Assembly (NCBI GenBank): GCA_947494205.1
Contig: CANLUH010000007.1
Span: forward strand, 124,001-188,000
Direction: 5' to 3'
Length of the DNA stretch: 64,000 nucleotides
Origin: an uncultured Flavobacteriaceae bacterium
GTDB taxonomy: Bacteria > Bacteroidota > Bacteroidia > Flavobacteriales > Flavobacteriaceae
Below the pieces are notes generated by a model. The model ran no database searches, was not told the origin of the DNA, and saw only the letters and a list, made by a program, of their open reading frames with translations. Below, in pieces: positions 52,574-61,119 of this stretch (the stretch's first letter is position 1; each line of letters begins with the position of its first letter). The translations under genes and the position numbers were made by a program.

Positions 52574-53260
52574 ATGGATTTAATTCTTTATGCACTTGCC
52601 CCTGTCTCTGTTGTAATTTTTTACATTTACCTTAAAGATAAATATGAAAAAGAGCCTAAACGTTTATTAATCATCTCGTTTATTCTAGGTGCTGTAGTTA
52701 GTGTAATTACAACGCTTATACTTTATTCGTTTTTTGATATAGCAATCCCGCTAAACGATAAGTACAGTGTTTGGGAACAATTTAAACAAGCCTTTTTTGT
52801 AGTTGGTTTTTCTGAAGAATTAAGCAAATACATTATTGTATTATTATTTGCACAAACACATAAAGAATTTAACGAACCTTTTGATGGTATTGTATATGCC
52901 GTTATGGTCTCCATGGGCTTTGCTGCTACAGAGAATATTATGTATGTTTGGAATGGCGGTGCTTCTACAGCATTAGTTAGAGCTTTTACCGCTGTACCTG
53001 CTCATGCTACTTTTGGTATTTTAATGGGCTATTTTATGGGGAAAGCAAAATTTTCTAAAAATAAAGTGATGTTAAATCTAGCAGGTTTAGGTTTAGCAGT
53101 TTTATTTCATGGTGCATACGATTTCTTTTTGTTTATACAATTTATCCCTGGTATATGGATTGGTGCTTTTGTATCTCTAATTATCGGGCTTCTGTTATCT
53201 AGAAAAGCCATACAAAAACATCAAGAACAGTCATACTTTAAAACTGAAGATGATATATAA
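52574..53260 (+). CDS. PrsW family intramembrane metalloprotease
   Basis: 228 aa with about seven or eight transmembrane helices. The three PrsW/CPBP-type motifs are seen: GFSEELSKYI (EExxK), ATENIMYVWN with later HATFGILMGYF, and LFHGAYDFFLF. Bacillus PrsW cleaves the anti-sigma factor RsiW. The target here is unknown and no anti-sigma gene is in view. It lies in a plus-strand run but is separated from the next gene by 109 bp that contain a full promoter. Confidence 0.88.
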   Translation: MDLILYALAPVSVVIFYIYLKDKYEKEPKRLLIISFILGAVVSVITTLILYSFFDIAIPLNDKYSVWEQFKQAFFVVGFSEELSKYIIVLLFAQTHKEFNEPFDGIVYAVMVSMGFAATENIMYVWNGGASTALVRAFTAVPAHATFGILMGYFMGKAKFSKNKVMLNLAGLGLAVLFHGAYDFFLFIQFIPGIWIGAFVSLIIGLLLSRKAIQKHQEQSYFKTEDDI

Positions 53261-53296
53261 TTAGCTCACAATTAAACTTTTAATTCTAATAAATAA

Positions 53297-53327
53297 TTGT
53301 ATTTCTGTTTTAAATTATTTAAGTTTG
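53297..53327 (+). promoter_or_regulatory. Full Bacteroidota promoter upstream of the 53370 gene
   Basis: TTG (53297-53299) and TAAGTTTG (53320-53327) are separated by exactly 20 bp, matching the -33/-7 consensus of the Bacteroidota housekeeping sigma factor. It lies 42 bp before the ATG at 53370. Confidence 0.65.
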
Positions 53328-53369
53328 ACTAACCACTAACTTAATTATTTAAGTTTTAAACGCGCTATT

Positions 53370-54065
53370 ATGTCTATTTTTGAAAAAATAAAAAGTATGC
53401 CCAAATGGGCTATTTTATCACTGTCTACAGTAATTATATTAGGTTTTACTTATTTTGGATTTATACTTTCAATAAATAAATTTGAATCCTCTAGCGATGA
53501 GTCTTTATCCTTTTTTGATAATGCTTTTGTGAAGAATTTATCTTTAATAGAAGAAAAACATAGTGACTCTTTAAATACTAAACAGATTGATATTCTATTA
53601 GAGAAAGTCTGCATTATTGAAGAAAATAAGCTACATCATTTAGATCTTGTTAAAAAACTGTATAAAAACAATTATGGACTTTTAACTCTATTTCCATTTA
53701 TATCAGCGATTACTGCCATAATTGCCTTTCTATTATTACAAAAAGGTTGGCAATCTAGTAATGTTTATTTAAAAGCATATTTTATATTATTTACTACATT
53801 AACAGCATTAATTGGTATTTATCCAGAGGTATACAAGCAAACCGAAAGCATAGATAAAAATTTAGAAGCGTATTTAAACCATAAGAAAATTCAGAAATCT
53901 ATATTTAATTATGCTTTAACTGCTCCACTCATTGAAAAAGATACTATTCCTTTTAACTTATTTTTAGATGACATTAATACACAAGAAAAGGAGTTGTCTA
54001 GTATTATTTTTGGTTTACAAAAGAAAACGGTAAGTAAGAAGATTTTTGAAGCTACTAAAGAATAG
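53370..54065 (+). CDS. Two-helix membrane protein of unknown function
   Basis: 231 aa. Transmembrane helices WAILSLSTVIILGFTYFGFIL (about 12-32) and LLTLFPFISAITAIIAFLLLQ (about 109-130), with a third weak one (AYFILFTTLTALIGIY, 140-156). The loop between the first two is acidic and helical and should lie in the periplasm. No family is recognised. It has its own consensus promoter and is followed 51 bp later by the Crp/Fnr gene. Confidence 0.75.
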   Translation: MSIFEKIKSMPKWAILSLSTVIILGFTYFGFILSINKFESSSDESLSFFDNAFVKNLSLIEEKHSDSLNTKQIDILLEKVCIIEENKLHHLDLVKKLYKNNYGLLTLFPFISAITAIIAFLLLQKGWQSSNVYLKAYFILFTTLTALIGIYPEVYKQTESIDKNLEAYLNHKKIQKSIFNYALTAPLIEKDTIPFNLFLDDINTQEKELSSIIFGLQKKTVSKKIFEATKE

Positions 54066-54083
54066 TTATCACCAACAAAGCTC

Positions 54084-54091
54084 TATCTTTG
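54084..54091 (+). promoter_or_regulatory. -7 promoter element of the Crp/Fnr gene
   Basis: TATCTTTG followed by C is an exact TAnnTTTG match, 25 bp before the GTG start at 54117. No TTG lies at the -33 distance. Confidence 0.5.
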
Positions 54092-54116
54092 CAAGACTAA
54101 TTTTAGTATTGTAAAC

Positions 54117-54689
54117 GTGCAGCAGATTAAAGAATATTTAGAACAAATTGCTACTATATCCGATTTAGATTGGGCCTTTTTTACTTCAAAACTAAAACGT
54201 CATATTATCCCTAAAAAAGACGTGTTTTTAAAAGTAGACGAAATAGAACATCGTATTTCGTTTATAGAATCTGGTGTGGTACGTTTATTTATCCCTAAAG
54301 AGGATCCTGATAAAGAAATTACGTTTGGGTTTAGTTTTAAAGATCAATTTATTAGTGCTTACGATTCGTTTTTAACACGCAAACCGTCTCAATACCAATT
54401 ACAGGCGTTAACAGACACTACCGTTTTAAGTATTTCTTATAACGACTTACAAGATGTTTATAATACTACACAGATAGGAAACCTTATTGGTAGGTTAACT
54501 GCAGAACGTTTATTTTTAATAAAATCTAAACGCGAACAGAATTTACTAAACCTCTCTGCAGAAGAACGTTACCTGAAATTATTTAAAGAGCGTCCAGAAC
54601 TTTTAAAAGTCATTCCTTTAAAATATATAAGTTCATATATTGGTGTTACTGCACAGGCATTAAGTCGCATTAGAAAACGACTTTCTTAA
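54117..54689 (+). CDS. Crp/Fnr family transcriptional regulator
   Basis: 190 aa with a GTG start at 54117; no upstream in-frame ATG. An N-terminal cyclic-nucleotide-binding-like beta-roll (ISFIESGVVRLFIPKEDPDKEITFGFSFKDQFISAYDSFL, about 48-87) connects through a long helix to an HTH (LKYISSYIGVTAQALSRIRKRL, recognition helix at the C-terminus). The Fnr cysteines and full cAMP-site residues are absent, as in most Bacteroidota members, so the ligand is unknown. It ends 55 bp before the desaturase gene, which is a likely target. Confidence 0.87.
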   Translation: MQQIKEYLEQIATISDLDWAFFTSKLKRHIIPKKDVFLKVDEIEHRISFIESGVVRLFIPKEDPDKEITFGFSFKDQFISAYDSFLTRKPSQYQLQALTDTTVLSISYNDLQDVYNTTQIGNLIGRLTAERLFLIKSKREQNLLNLSAEERYLKLFKERPELLKVIPLKYISSYIGVTAQALSRIRKRLS

Positions 54690-54699
54690 CCTGGGTTCA

Positions 54700-54730
54700 T
54701 TGTAATACTTATTTGGCAGAAGTAACTTTG
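54700..54730 (+). promoter_or_regulatory. Full Bacteroidota promoter upstream of the desaturase gene
   Basis: TTG (54700-54702), a 20 bp spacer and TAACTTTG (54723-54730) match the -33/-7 consensus. The element ends 14 bp before the ATG at 54745, so the desaturase can be transcribed independently of the Crp/Fnr gene. Confidence 0.7.
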
Positions 54731-54744
54731 CAAAAAAAATTACA

Positions 54745-55479
54745 ATGATAATTATTCTTTTTGTTCTTGTGCTTTGGTACGGTGGCTTATTCTTTCAATC
54801 GTTTTTTTTACATCGTTATGCTGCACACCAAGTATTTACAATGTCTAAAACAACAGAACGTATTACGTTTATTTTAACTTGGATTTTTCAAGGATCGAGT
54901 TATTTAAGCGCCTATGGTTATGGTATTATGCACCGTATACATCATGCATACACAGATACAGAAAAAGATCCACACTCCCCTGCTTACGATGCCAATTTAT
55001 TTGCGATGATGTGGAAAACTAAAACCATATATCAAGATATTAATAAAGGACGTGTAGAAATAGACGACCGTTTTACTAAAAATGTTCCACAATGGAAAGG
55101 GTTCGATGCTTTTGCAAGTTCTCGTTTTTCTAGAATATTGTGGATGACTTTATATGTATTATTTTTCATTTATTTTGTGTCTAGTCCTTGGCAATGGGCA
55201 TTATTACCAATTACATTTTTAATGGCGCCTATTCATGGCGTTATTATTAACTGGTTTGGCCATATTTATGGCTATGTAAACTTTAAAGTAAAAGACACTA
55301 GTAAAAATCTCTTTCGTTTCGACTTTTTAATGATGGGAGAAGGCTACCATAATAACCATCATAAACACGCTAGTCGTGCTAATTTTGGATTTAAATGGTA
55401 TGAAATTGATATTACGTATTTAATTATAAAAGTTTTAGACGCGATTGGGATTATTAAATTGAAAGCTTTAAAGCTTTAA
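54745..55479 (+). CDS. Membrane fatty-acid (acyl-CoA) desaturase
   Basis: 244 aa, four transmembrane segments. All three His boxes of di-iron desaturases are present: HRYAAH (about 23-28), HRIHHAYTD (about 61-69) and HNNHHKH (about 205-211). It introduces a double bond into acyl chains of membrane lipids, normally to keep fluidity in the cold. It has its own promoter and lies after a Crp/Fnr-type regulator. It is convergent with the di-haem peroxidase, with a palindromic element between. Confidence 0.92.
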   Translation: MIIILFVLVLWYGGLFFQSFFLHRYAAHQVFTMSKTTERITFILTWIFQGSSYLSAYGYGIMHRIHHAYTDTEKDPHSPAYDANLFAMMWKTKTIYQDINKGRVEIDDRFTKNVPQWKGFDAFASSRFSRILWMTLYVLFFIYFVSSPWQWALLPITFLMAPIHGVIINWFGHIYGYVNFKVKDTSKNLFRFDFLMMGEGYHNNHHKHASRANFGFKWYEIDITYLIIKVLDAIGIIKLKALKL

Positions 55480-55510
55480 AGGTTAAACTTCATTTATATT
55501 TAAAATTTAA

Positions 55511-55643
55511 AAGAGGCTGTCTAAAAAGTTATTATAATTCATTTTGTCAAGTTGAGCGTGTCGAAACTGATATTGATTATCAATAAGATAAAATATTTCG
55601 ACACCCTCAATATGACATAGAACTATACTTTTCAGACAGCCTC
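55511..55643. repeat. MITE-like element with nested inverted repeats
   Basis: Outer arms: AGAGGCTGTCTAAAAAGT (55511-55528) and its near-complement ACTTTTCAGACAGCCTCC (55626-55643), 16 of 18 matching. Inner arms: 55545-55565 (with TTGAGCGTGTCGAAA) and 55595-55615 (with TTTCGACACCCTCAA), 17 or so of 21 matching. The core is AT-rich with no ORF. It sits between two convergent genes and is followed by six T on the plus strand, so it can also act as a terminator. The layout recalls dispersed non-autonomous elements of flavobacteria. Confidence 0.7.
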
Positions 55644-55669
55644 CTTTTTTGAAATTAACTAACTACTAT

Positions 55670-57451
55670 TTACTCGTCTTCTAAAGTTTTTATAAAAGCA
55701 ATAATATCTTGTATTTCTTTTCTGTTTAAGTTTAACGAATCTACAGGTAATGTTTGGTATTCTAAATCGATATCAATACCGGCTCCACCTCCATTGTTAT
55801 AAAACGTCATTACTTGATTTAAAGTAGTGTAAACACCATTATGCATATAGGGTGCTGTTTTAGATGCGTTTCTAACCGTTAGCGTTTTAAAAAAATGTTT
55901 ACGCTCTTCTGTATTAAACAAATAATAACGTCCAAGGTCTTTACTTAATCCAGAACCAATGGTTGTATCTTGTGGAACTCCAATAGCTTCAAGCTCCGAT
56001 TCTTTATAGTTTGGTGGTACTGTGCCATTAAATACTGGCGCAAAGTGGCAAGTAGCACATTTAGCTTTACCATTAAAAAGATTAAACCCATTAATTTCGC
56101 TTTGCGTTAGTGTGTTTTCTAAATTATTAATATTTCTATCGAATTTAGAGTTGAATGTTGTTAAGCTTCTTATATAAGTTGCCATAGCATGACGTATCAC
56201 TCTATCATTAACTTTACCATATAATTTATTAAAGCTATCTACATAGGTTAAGTTAGAATTTACTGCTTTTGTAATACTTTTTAAATCGGAATGAAATTCG
56301 TTTTCATTATTTATTACATTCACTATTTGTCCCTCTAAGCTTCCTGATCTACCATCATAAAAGAAACTCTTTTGTAAAGCTGCATAACGCAATGTAGGCG
56401 TGTTTCTAGTTTGTTTTTTGAAGTGTTTTAAACCATCTGTAAATGCTTTATTATCTTGATGACAAGACGCGCAGCTTATCGTTTTTGATTCTGATAAATT
56501 AACATCATTAAATAAACGTTTTCCTAAAGCAGACTTTTGTTTGGCATTAACTAATGCCTTATTAGTATCAGAAAAATAATTAAGATTAAACGTTTTTTTA
56601 GAAAACAGACTAGTTACATCATTTTTTAGTGCTAACTCGAAAGGAAACTCAACCTGCCAATCGTTCTGCATTTTAACTAATAACTCTAACTGTTTGTGCG
56701 TATGGTTTTTTATAAAATTATAGCGATTAAAAGCCTCAAAATTTGATGTTAAGTTTTGTTGTGTACGCACAAACTCGTCTGTCCATTCCTGTATAATAGA
56801 CTGATTGTTAAAGTTAGATTTGTAGCTGTTTAAAAGGTATTCTATCTCTTTATAAACTATTTTAGTTTCTTCCAGAGATTGTTCTAAAACAGGAGAATCG
56901 AAGCCTGTTATTCCTGTTAAGCCCACTCTTACAATGGCATCTCGTAGTAACCATATAACGTGATATTTTTTTAGGTTAAGATGTGTATTTAACGAAATAA
57001 GCTGTAAACGATTTTTTATAATCGTAATATTTTTAGTTATCACTTTTGCAGGTGTATCACTATACAGTTGCTCTTCTAACACTTGAAAACCATATGGTGT
57101 TTTTACCTTAATATCTGTAGCATCCTCCTCTTCTACTTTTAAGATATTTGGTTGGTTTAAAAACTTATAGTTTTCATTATCTACAAAAGCCAAAAGTGGT
57201 TCTAATATTTTAAAATATGATCTTGCTTTTTTGTAATGTGTTATTTTTTCATGCTCAACATCTATTTCTAAAGAATCTAAAGAGAGAATGGTTTTAGCAA
57301 TAGTTTCTTTAAAGTGAGTTTCTAAAGCTATTTCTGGTGTACTATTTTGATAAGTCTTCGTCTCTTTTCCACAACTAAATACTACTAAACAAACTAAACA
57401 CGTACATATTAACGTACGTGCTTGTTTTAATATAGATTTATTATTTATCAT
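55670..57451 (-). CDS. Di-haem cytochrome-c peroxidase (MauG/CcpA-like) lipoprotein
   Basis: 593 aa. Lipobox ending in VFSC (Cys about 27). The first 290 residues are an all-helical region without haem, reminiscent of imelysin-like extensions. Then the CCP domain has two CxxCH motifs, CASCH (327-331) and CATCH (465-469), and the later Met/His region APYMHNG as distal ligand. It reduces H2O2, or modifies a partner, in the periplasm with electrons from a c-type cytochrome. Its ATG directly follows the TAG of the PhoX-like gene, so they form an operon. Confidence 0.9.
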   Translation of the reverse strand: MINNKSILKQARTLICTCLVCLVVFSCGKETKTYQNSTPEIALETHFKETIAKTILSLDSLEIDVEHEKITHYKKARSYFKILEPLLAFVDNENYKFLNQPNILKVEEEDATDIKVKTPYGFQVLEEQLYSDTPAKVITKNITIIKNRLQLISLNTHLNLKKYHVIWLLRDAIVRVGLTGITGFDSPVLEQSLEETKIVYKEIEYLLNSYKSNFNNQSIIQEWTDEFVRTQQNLTSNFEAFNRYNFIKNHTHKQLELLVKMQNDWQVEFPFELALKNDVTSLFSKKTFNLNYFSDTNKALVNAKQKSALGKRLFNDVNLSESKTISCASCHQDNKAFTDGLKHFKKQTRNTPTLRYAALQKSFFYDGRSGSLEGQIVNVINNENEFHSDLKSITKAVNSNLTYVDSFNKLYGKVNDRVIRHAMATYIRSLTTFNSKFDRNINNLENTLTQSEINGFNLFNGKAKCATCHFAPVFNGTVPPNYKESELEAIGVPQDTTIGSGLSKDLGRYYLFNTEERKHFFKTLTVRNASKTAPYMHNGVYTTLNQVMTFYNNGGGAGIDIDLEYQTLPVDSLNLNRKEIQDIIAFIKTLEDE

Positions 57452-58903
57452 CTATCGTTCTAAACCATTAATAGTAAAAATCATACTTCCTTGTCCAGTC
57501 CATGGTGATGCATTTGCTTCTGGATCTGTAAATCCTGCTTCCCAACCATGGTTTTGTGTAATGACTAAAAAGGTTTCATCTATTCCTACAGTATCTGAAA
57601 TATCAATCATTCCTGTAATTTCCCAAGACGAATTTGTTGTTCCGTAACCTTGTGCTTCTGCTGCAGCTTGGTCACATTCTAAAACTGTTTTTAACTCTCC
57701 TGTTGCTAAATTATATTGATATAATCTTGCATAATGTGTTTTATCTGCCGTATCGAAATATCCATTTGGATCTTCTTGTATATAAGCATAGTTTTCTGTT
57801 ACTAAAATATTATCTGGACTATGGAATGCTTTGGCAATACCGTTTACTTTATCGCCATCTAAAATACAAGTAATAGTTCCTGCTGCTGTTGGATCATTTT
57901 CATTTAAAGTAACTTTATAGATTCTTCCATAAGTAGTTCCTTTGCCTACTAAACCTGGCTTTTTTCTTCCTGTTACACAGAAATAAATTTCTCTATTATT
58001 AGTTGCAGATCCTCTTCGCCAATCTATATCTTCTAGTCTTGAGAATCCCATAGCTCCTTTTGTTTTTGCTTCGGTATCTAATAAATCTATTTGTGTTTCT
58101 TGTAGGGCTACAAAATCTATTGGATAAGACTGTCCTTCTTGCATATCTACTTCGAAATCTATACTACTGTCTGTTACTCTTAAAGCAAACAATTGCCCTC
58201 CAAATAAATCGCCTTTACTACCTACATACATTCCTAATTGTCCTGATGGTGTTTCGTTGTTAGAGTGATCATCTCCAATAAAAACTACAGTTTTCTCAGG
58301 ATATGCATTTTGTCCTATAGCAACTGCATTTTCTGTAGACCATTGCCCCATTGCCGGTAACATTTGCGCAAACGATGCTGCATCTTTATCTCTAAATGGA
58401 TCTGTTACAAACACGCCTTTAGATGCTCCACCCCATTCACCTCCTGAAAGGTATAGTGGTCCGAAGCCATGTTCTTCTGGAGTTATTAAAGAGCCTGAAC
58501 ATTGTGCTGTGTTAGCCGTCGCTGTAGCATTTAAAATATGTTCTCCTTTTATAGGTTTAAAGGTTTCGTCTAAAGTAATTCTTGCAATAGCAAAATCTGC
58601 TTCTATATTATTAATTAAAGTGTATGTATTATCCTCGTTTTTAATTAATCCTGCACCATCTGCCATAGAACCATAAACAAATGCTGGTGATTCTGGTAAC
58701 ATATCTTCAGACGTCATTAAAGGATAAACGTTTACATCTGAAAATTCTGATGTTGTTTTTAAAAAATTTGGAGAGACGGAATGTGTTTTTAAATCAACAG
58801 GGTTAGACGATTGTTGTTCTACAGTATTATCGTCGTCATTTTTACATCTAGTAAACATTACTAGTACTAATGCAATAAGACTTAGTTGTAAATAATTTTT
58901 CAT
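57452..58903 (-). CDS. PhoX-like (DUF839) beta-propeller lipoprotein
   Basis: 483 aa. The N-terminus ends in MFTRC (Cys 20), a slightly atypical lipobox. The mature part shows PhoX/DUF839 features: GFGPLYLSGGEWGGASKGVF, FSRLEDIDWRRGS, GTTYGRIYKVTLN, and HSPDNILVTENYAYIQEDPNG at the position that binds Ca/Fe in PhoX phosphatases. The twin-arginine signal of classical PhoX is absent. It may be a phosphatase or a structural propeller. It is the first gene of a two-gene operon with the di-haem peroxidase. Confidence 0.75.
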   Translation of the reverse strand: MKNYLQLSLIALVLVMFTRCKNDDDNTVEQQSSNPVDLKTHSVSPNFLKTTSEFSDVNVYPLMTSEDMLPESPAFVYGSMADGAGLIKNEDNTYTLINNIEADFAIARITLDETFKPIKGEHILNATATANTAQCSGSLITPEEHGFGPLYLSGGEWGGASKGVFVTDPFRDKDAASFAQMLPAMGQWSTENAVAIGQNAYPEKTVVFIGDDHSNNETPSGQLGMYVGSKGDLFGGQLFALRVTDSSIDFEVDMQEGQSYPIDFVALQETQIDLLDTEAKTKGAMGFSRLEDIDWRRGSATNNREIYFCVTGRKKPGLVGKGTTYGRIYKVTLNENDPTAAGTITCILDGDKVNGIAKAFHSPDNILVTENYAYIQEDPNGYFDTADKTHYARLYQYNLATGELKTVLECDQAAAEAQGYGTTNSSWEITGMIDISDTVGIDETFLVITQNHGWEAGFTDPEANASPWTGQGSMIFTINGLER

Positions 58904-59122
58904 TTTTTTGAGTTGTTTTTTTGAATATCACAAATTAACAACCCAAATGTTATGTAAGTTTTAGTCCTACTTTAATAGATTATAACAATACTGTTAAGTA
59001 CGTTAAAGAATGGTAAATTTAACTTTTGCTAAATGTTTTATTATTGTAACGTTTATGTTACTTCCCTTTATAGCAAGCCATTACATGAAGTTTAGTCTAT
59101 TTACGACTAGATATAAAATATA

Positions 59123-59154
59123 AAAGCCTCGATAATATTAATTATCGAGGCTTT
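59123..59154 (-). terminator. Terminator after the cold-shock-domain gene
   Basis: AAAGCCTCGATAAT (59123-59136) and ATTATCGAGGCTTT (59141-59154) form a perfect 14 bp stem with a 4-base loop, 22 bp past the stop on the minus strand. It is followed by TTTTATATTTTA. Confidence 0.85.
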
Positions 59155-59176
59155 CTATTATAATTTAAAATACAAA

Positions 59177-59635
59177 TTAGATTTTCTTAACACGAACGGC
59201 GTTTAAACCTTTCATACCTTTTTCTAATTCGAATTGTACTTTATCGTTTTCTGTAATTTCATCTAGTAAACCACTAACGTGACAGAAATACTTTTCGCTG
59301 TCTAATGCGTCTATAATAAAACCGAAACCTTTAGAAGAATCATAGAAAGAAACTTTTCCTTTGTGTATTGGATCGATTTCTTCTACATCACTATCATCTT
59401 TTTTAGGAACTCCAAGTACAATGTTTTTAGCTTTCACTTTAACCTTGTCTTCCGGATTAGGAGGTGTGTCTGTTAGATTTCCATTAAAATCTACATAAGC
59501 AAACTGAATTCCTTTTTTCCCATTTTCAGCAGCTTCTGCTTTACGGGCTTCCATCTTTTTTCTTTTCTCTTCGCGCTTTTTAAGGCGTTTTTTTTCTTTT
59601 TCTAATTTGTTAAATGTCTGTTGCGACTTTGCCAT
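59177..59635 (-). CDS. Cold-shock-domain protein with basic N-terminal extension
   Basis: 152 aa. The first 45 residues are a highly charged helix (LEKEKKRLKKREEKRKKMEARKAEAAE split over the segment), then a linker, then a C-terminal cold-shock domain (GKVSFYDSSKGFGFIIDALDSEKYFCHVSGLLDEI; RNP1 KGFGFI, RNP2 YFCHVSGL). The extension suits RNA or ribosome binding. A -7 box lies 61 bp upstream. The same domain C-terminus (GLNAVRVKKI) is seen in the short CspA at 23947. Confidence 0.9.
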   Translation of the reverse strand: MAKSQQTFNKLEKEKKRLKKREEKRKKMEARKAEAAENGKKGIQFAYVDFNGNLTDTPPNPEDKVKVKAKNIVLGVPKKDDSDVEEIDPIHKGKVSFYDSSKGFGFIIDALDSEKYFCHVSGLLDEITENDKVQFELEKGMKGLNAVRVKKI

Positions 59636-59696
59636 TCTTTGTTTTAAATATTAAATTTTGATATAAATCGATAAGTAATTTACGACCTATTTTTTA

Positions 59697-59704
59697 CAAA
59701 AGTA
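59697..59704 (-). promoter_or_regulatory. -7 promoter element of the cold-shock-domain gene
   Basis: The minus strand reads TACTTTTG, an exact TAnnTTTG. The leader to the ATG at 59635 would be about 55 nt, long enough for a cold-responsive 5' UTR. Confidence 0.45.
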
Positions 59705-59769
59705 AAGATTTTCGTTGATTTTTTAAGGGTAATGCTACTATTATTTCACTACGAGCGCATTAAGAGACT

Positions 59770-60477
59770 TTAATTTGTTGTCTTTTTATCGTCTTTCTGC
59801 TTAATTACTGTTATAGTTGCCTTTACACCAGTTGCAAGATTCCATTGGTTTGTAGATATGGAAAAGCCTTGGTCGTTCAAGACTTGAAACTCTGCTGTAT
59901 TAGGTCCGCTAGTTCCTTGATTTAAAGCTTGAAAGTCTATAACATTATCACCTTCGTCTAATTTTAAGAAAAAACCTTTGTAGCCTGTTTCTAGCAATAC
60001 TCTTGGCTGTGCTACTTTACCATTAACAAAAACTCGTATTACATCTCCATCTGGGTATTGGTGGTCTCTATATATAATATTTACACGTTTAGATTTTGTT
60101 TTAAACTCACCTAAGTATTGTGTAGTCTTACTTCCGTTATTACGTCTCTCATTTTGTTGTCTAAATTTAAGACTGCGTTGTAATCGTTTTTCGAATAATT
60201 CGGCTGGGTTTCTAAAATTATTATTGTCTTCCATAGATACACTTCTACGTTTTCTAACAACTGGTAGTTCTTCTGTTTTAGGAAGTACAACTTCATTTTT
60301 AGTATCTTCTGGAGTTGCTTCAGCTTTTTGAGCAGGACGTATAATAAGTTCATTATCTTCTTTTGGATCATCGACTTCTACTGCCGGAATAGCTATTGAT
60401 TTATTCTCACTATCGATTTGTGCGTTAATGGTTAACGCAAAAAAAAGAGCAAAAATGGATAATAAACGTAACTTCAT
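59770..60477 (-). CDS. Exported protein of unknown function
   Basis: 235 aa with signal peptide (RLLSIFALFFALTINAQ). The first third of the mature protein is low-complexity and acidic. A basic block (NPAELFEKRLQRSLKFRQQNERRNN) leads to a beta-rich C-terminal domain with YRDHQYPDGDVIRVFVNGK and LKLDEGDNVIDFQALNQGTSGPNTAEFQV, which resembles an Ig-like or carbohydrate-binding fold seen in flavobacterial secreted proteins. No T9SS tail. Not recognised as a named family. It is divergent from the micro-ORF unit, with 262 bp between. Confidence 0.7.
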   Translation of the reverse strand: MKLRLLSIFALFFALTINAQIDSENKSIAIPAVEVDDPKEDNELIIRPAQKAEATPEDTKNEVVLPKTEELPVVRKRRSVSMEDNNNFRNPAELFEKRLQRSLKFRQQNERRNNGSKTTQYLGEFKTKSKRVNIIYRDHQYPDGDVIRVFVNGKVAQPRVLLETGYKGFFLKLDEGDNVIDFQALNQGTSGPNTAEFQVLNDQGFSISTNQWNLATGVKATITVIKQKDDKKTTN

Positions 60478-60739
60478 ATAGGGCTAAATAATTCTATTTG
60501 TCGAAAATAAGACAAAAACCATACCTAAATATTAAAATTTTATTAATCTATTCAAATTTAATGAAATTAATGTCTTATTCCCTATTCTATTTGCACTTTC
60601 CTTAATTTGTATACAAAACCCTAAATGTTAAAATATGTTAAATAACTACTTTGCAATGCATAGTACTGTAACGAAATGTTGTCTCTGTCGTCTCTATAGT
60701 ATAAACAATTTATATCAATCAAAATAAAACACAATCATT

Positions 60740-60826
60740 ATGAGAACTTTAAACAACAATCAAATTTCTGGAACATTAAAAGGAACTAAAAGTAATACTT
60801 GGAATTCTAAAAGGCGTTATAGATAA
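60740..60826 (+). CDS. Micro-ORF 1: 28-residue basic peptide
   Basis: ATG at 60740, TAA at 60824-60826, 28 codons. The peptide is rich in Asn, Thr and Lys and ends in TWNSKRRYR. That C-terminus aligns without a gap with the LWSRAKRYAH end of the next micro-ORF (W-x3-[RK]-R-Y), including matching codons CGT TAT / CGT TAC. The leader carries ATCAATCAAAA about 25 bp upstream, also found before micro-ORF 2. No hydrophobic segment is present. The 262 bp upstream have no ORF over 10 codons of note and only a near-match promoter (TACTTTGC at 60647). Coding status is inferred. Confidence 0.5.
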   Translation: MRTLNNNQISGTLKGTKSNTWNSKRRYR

Positions 60827-60840
60827 TTATAACACGTTTC

Positions 60841-60883
<43 letters not shown>

Positions 60884-60895
60884 AACTTGGAAATC

Positions 60896-61030
60896 ATGAA
60901 AGCTATATTAAATGTTTTAAAACGATCTAATACTATTACTCAAGAATATGTAATTGTAGATAGAAAACTATTAAAGTTTGATAACTCAAAAGGTGCGCTT
61001 TGGAGTCGTGCAAAGCGTTACGCTCATTAA
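60896..61030 (+). CDS. Micro-ORF 2: 44-residue basic peptide
   Basis: ATG at 60896, TAA at 61028-61030. The peptide has an N-terminal amphipathic stretch (MKAILNVLKRSNTI), a YVIVDRKLLKF segment, and the LWSRAKRYAH end that aligns with micro-ORF 1. It has a net charge of about +9 and no Cys, signal peptide or membrane helix. It is followed 26 bp later by a 13 bp stem terminator, which supports a short plus-strand transcript carrying both micro-ORFs. Neighbouring genes are on the opposite strand. Function unknown: secreted peptide, RNA-binding peptide, or part of a small RNA are all possible. Confidence 0.55.
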   Translation: MKAILNVLKRSNTITQEYVIVDRKLLKFDNSKGALWSRAKRYAH

Positions 61031-61056
61031 TATAGAGTTAGAATTATTTCCAAAAT

Positions 61057-61089
61057 AAAAGCCAGTAAACTCAATATTTACTGGCTTTT
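61057..61089. terminator. Terminator after the micro-ORF unit
   Basis: AAAAGCCAGTAAA (61057-61069) and TTTACTGGCTTTT (61077-61089) form a perfect 13 bp stem with a 7-base loop. Placed between convergent micro-ORF 2 and the 61120-62478 gene, it can serve both. Confidence 0.85.
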
Positions 61090-61119
61090 AACTATTATTA
61101 CATTATGTGTTTTAATTTT

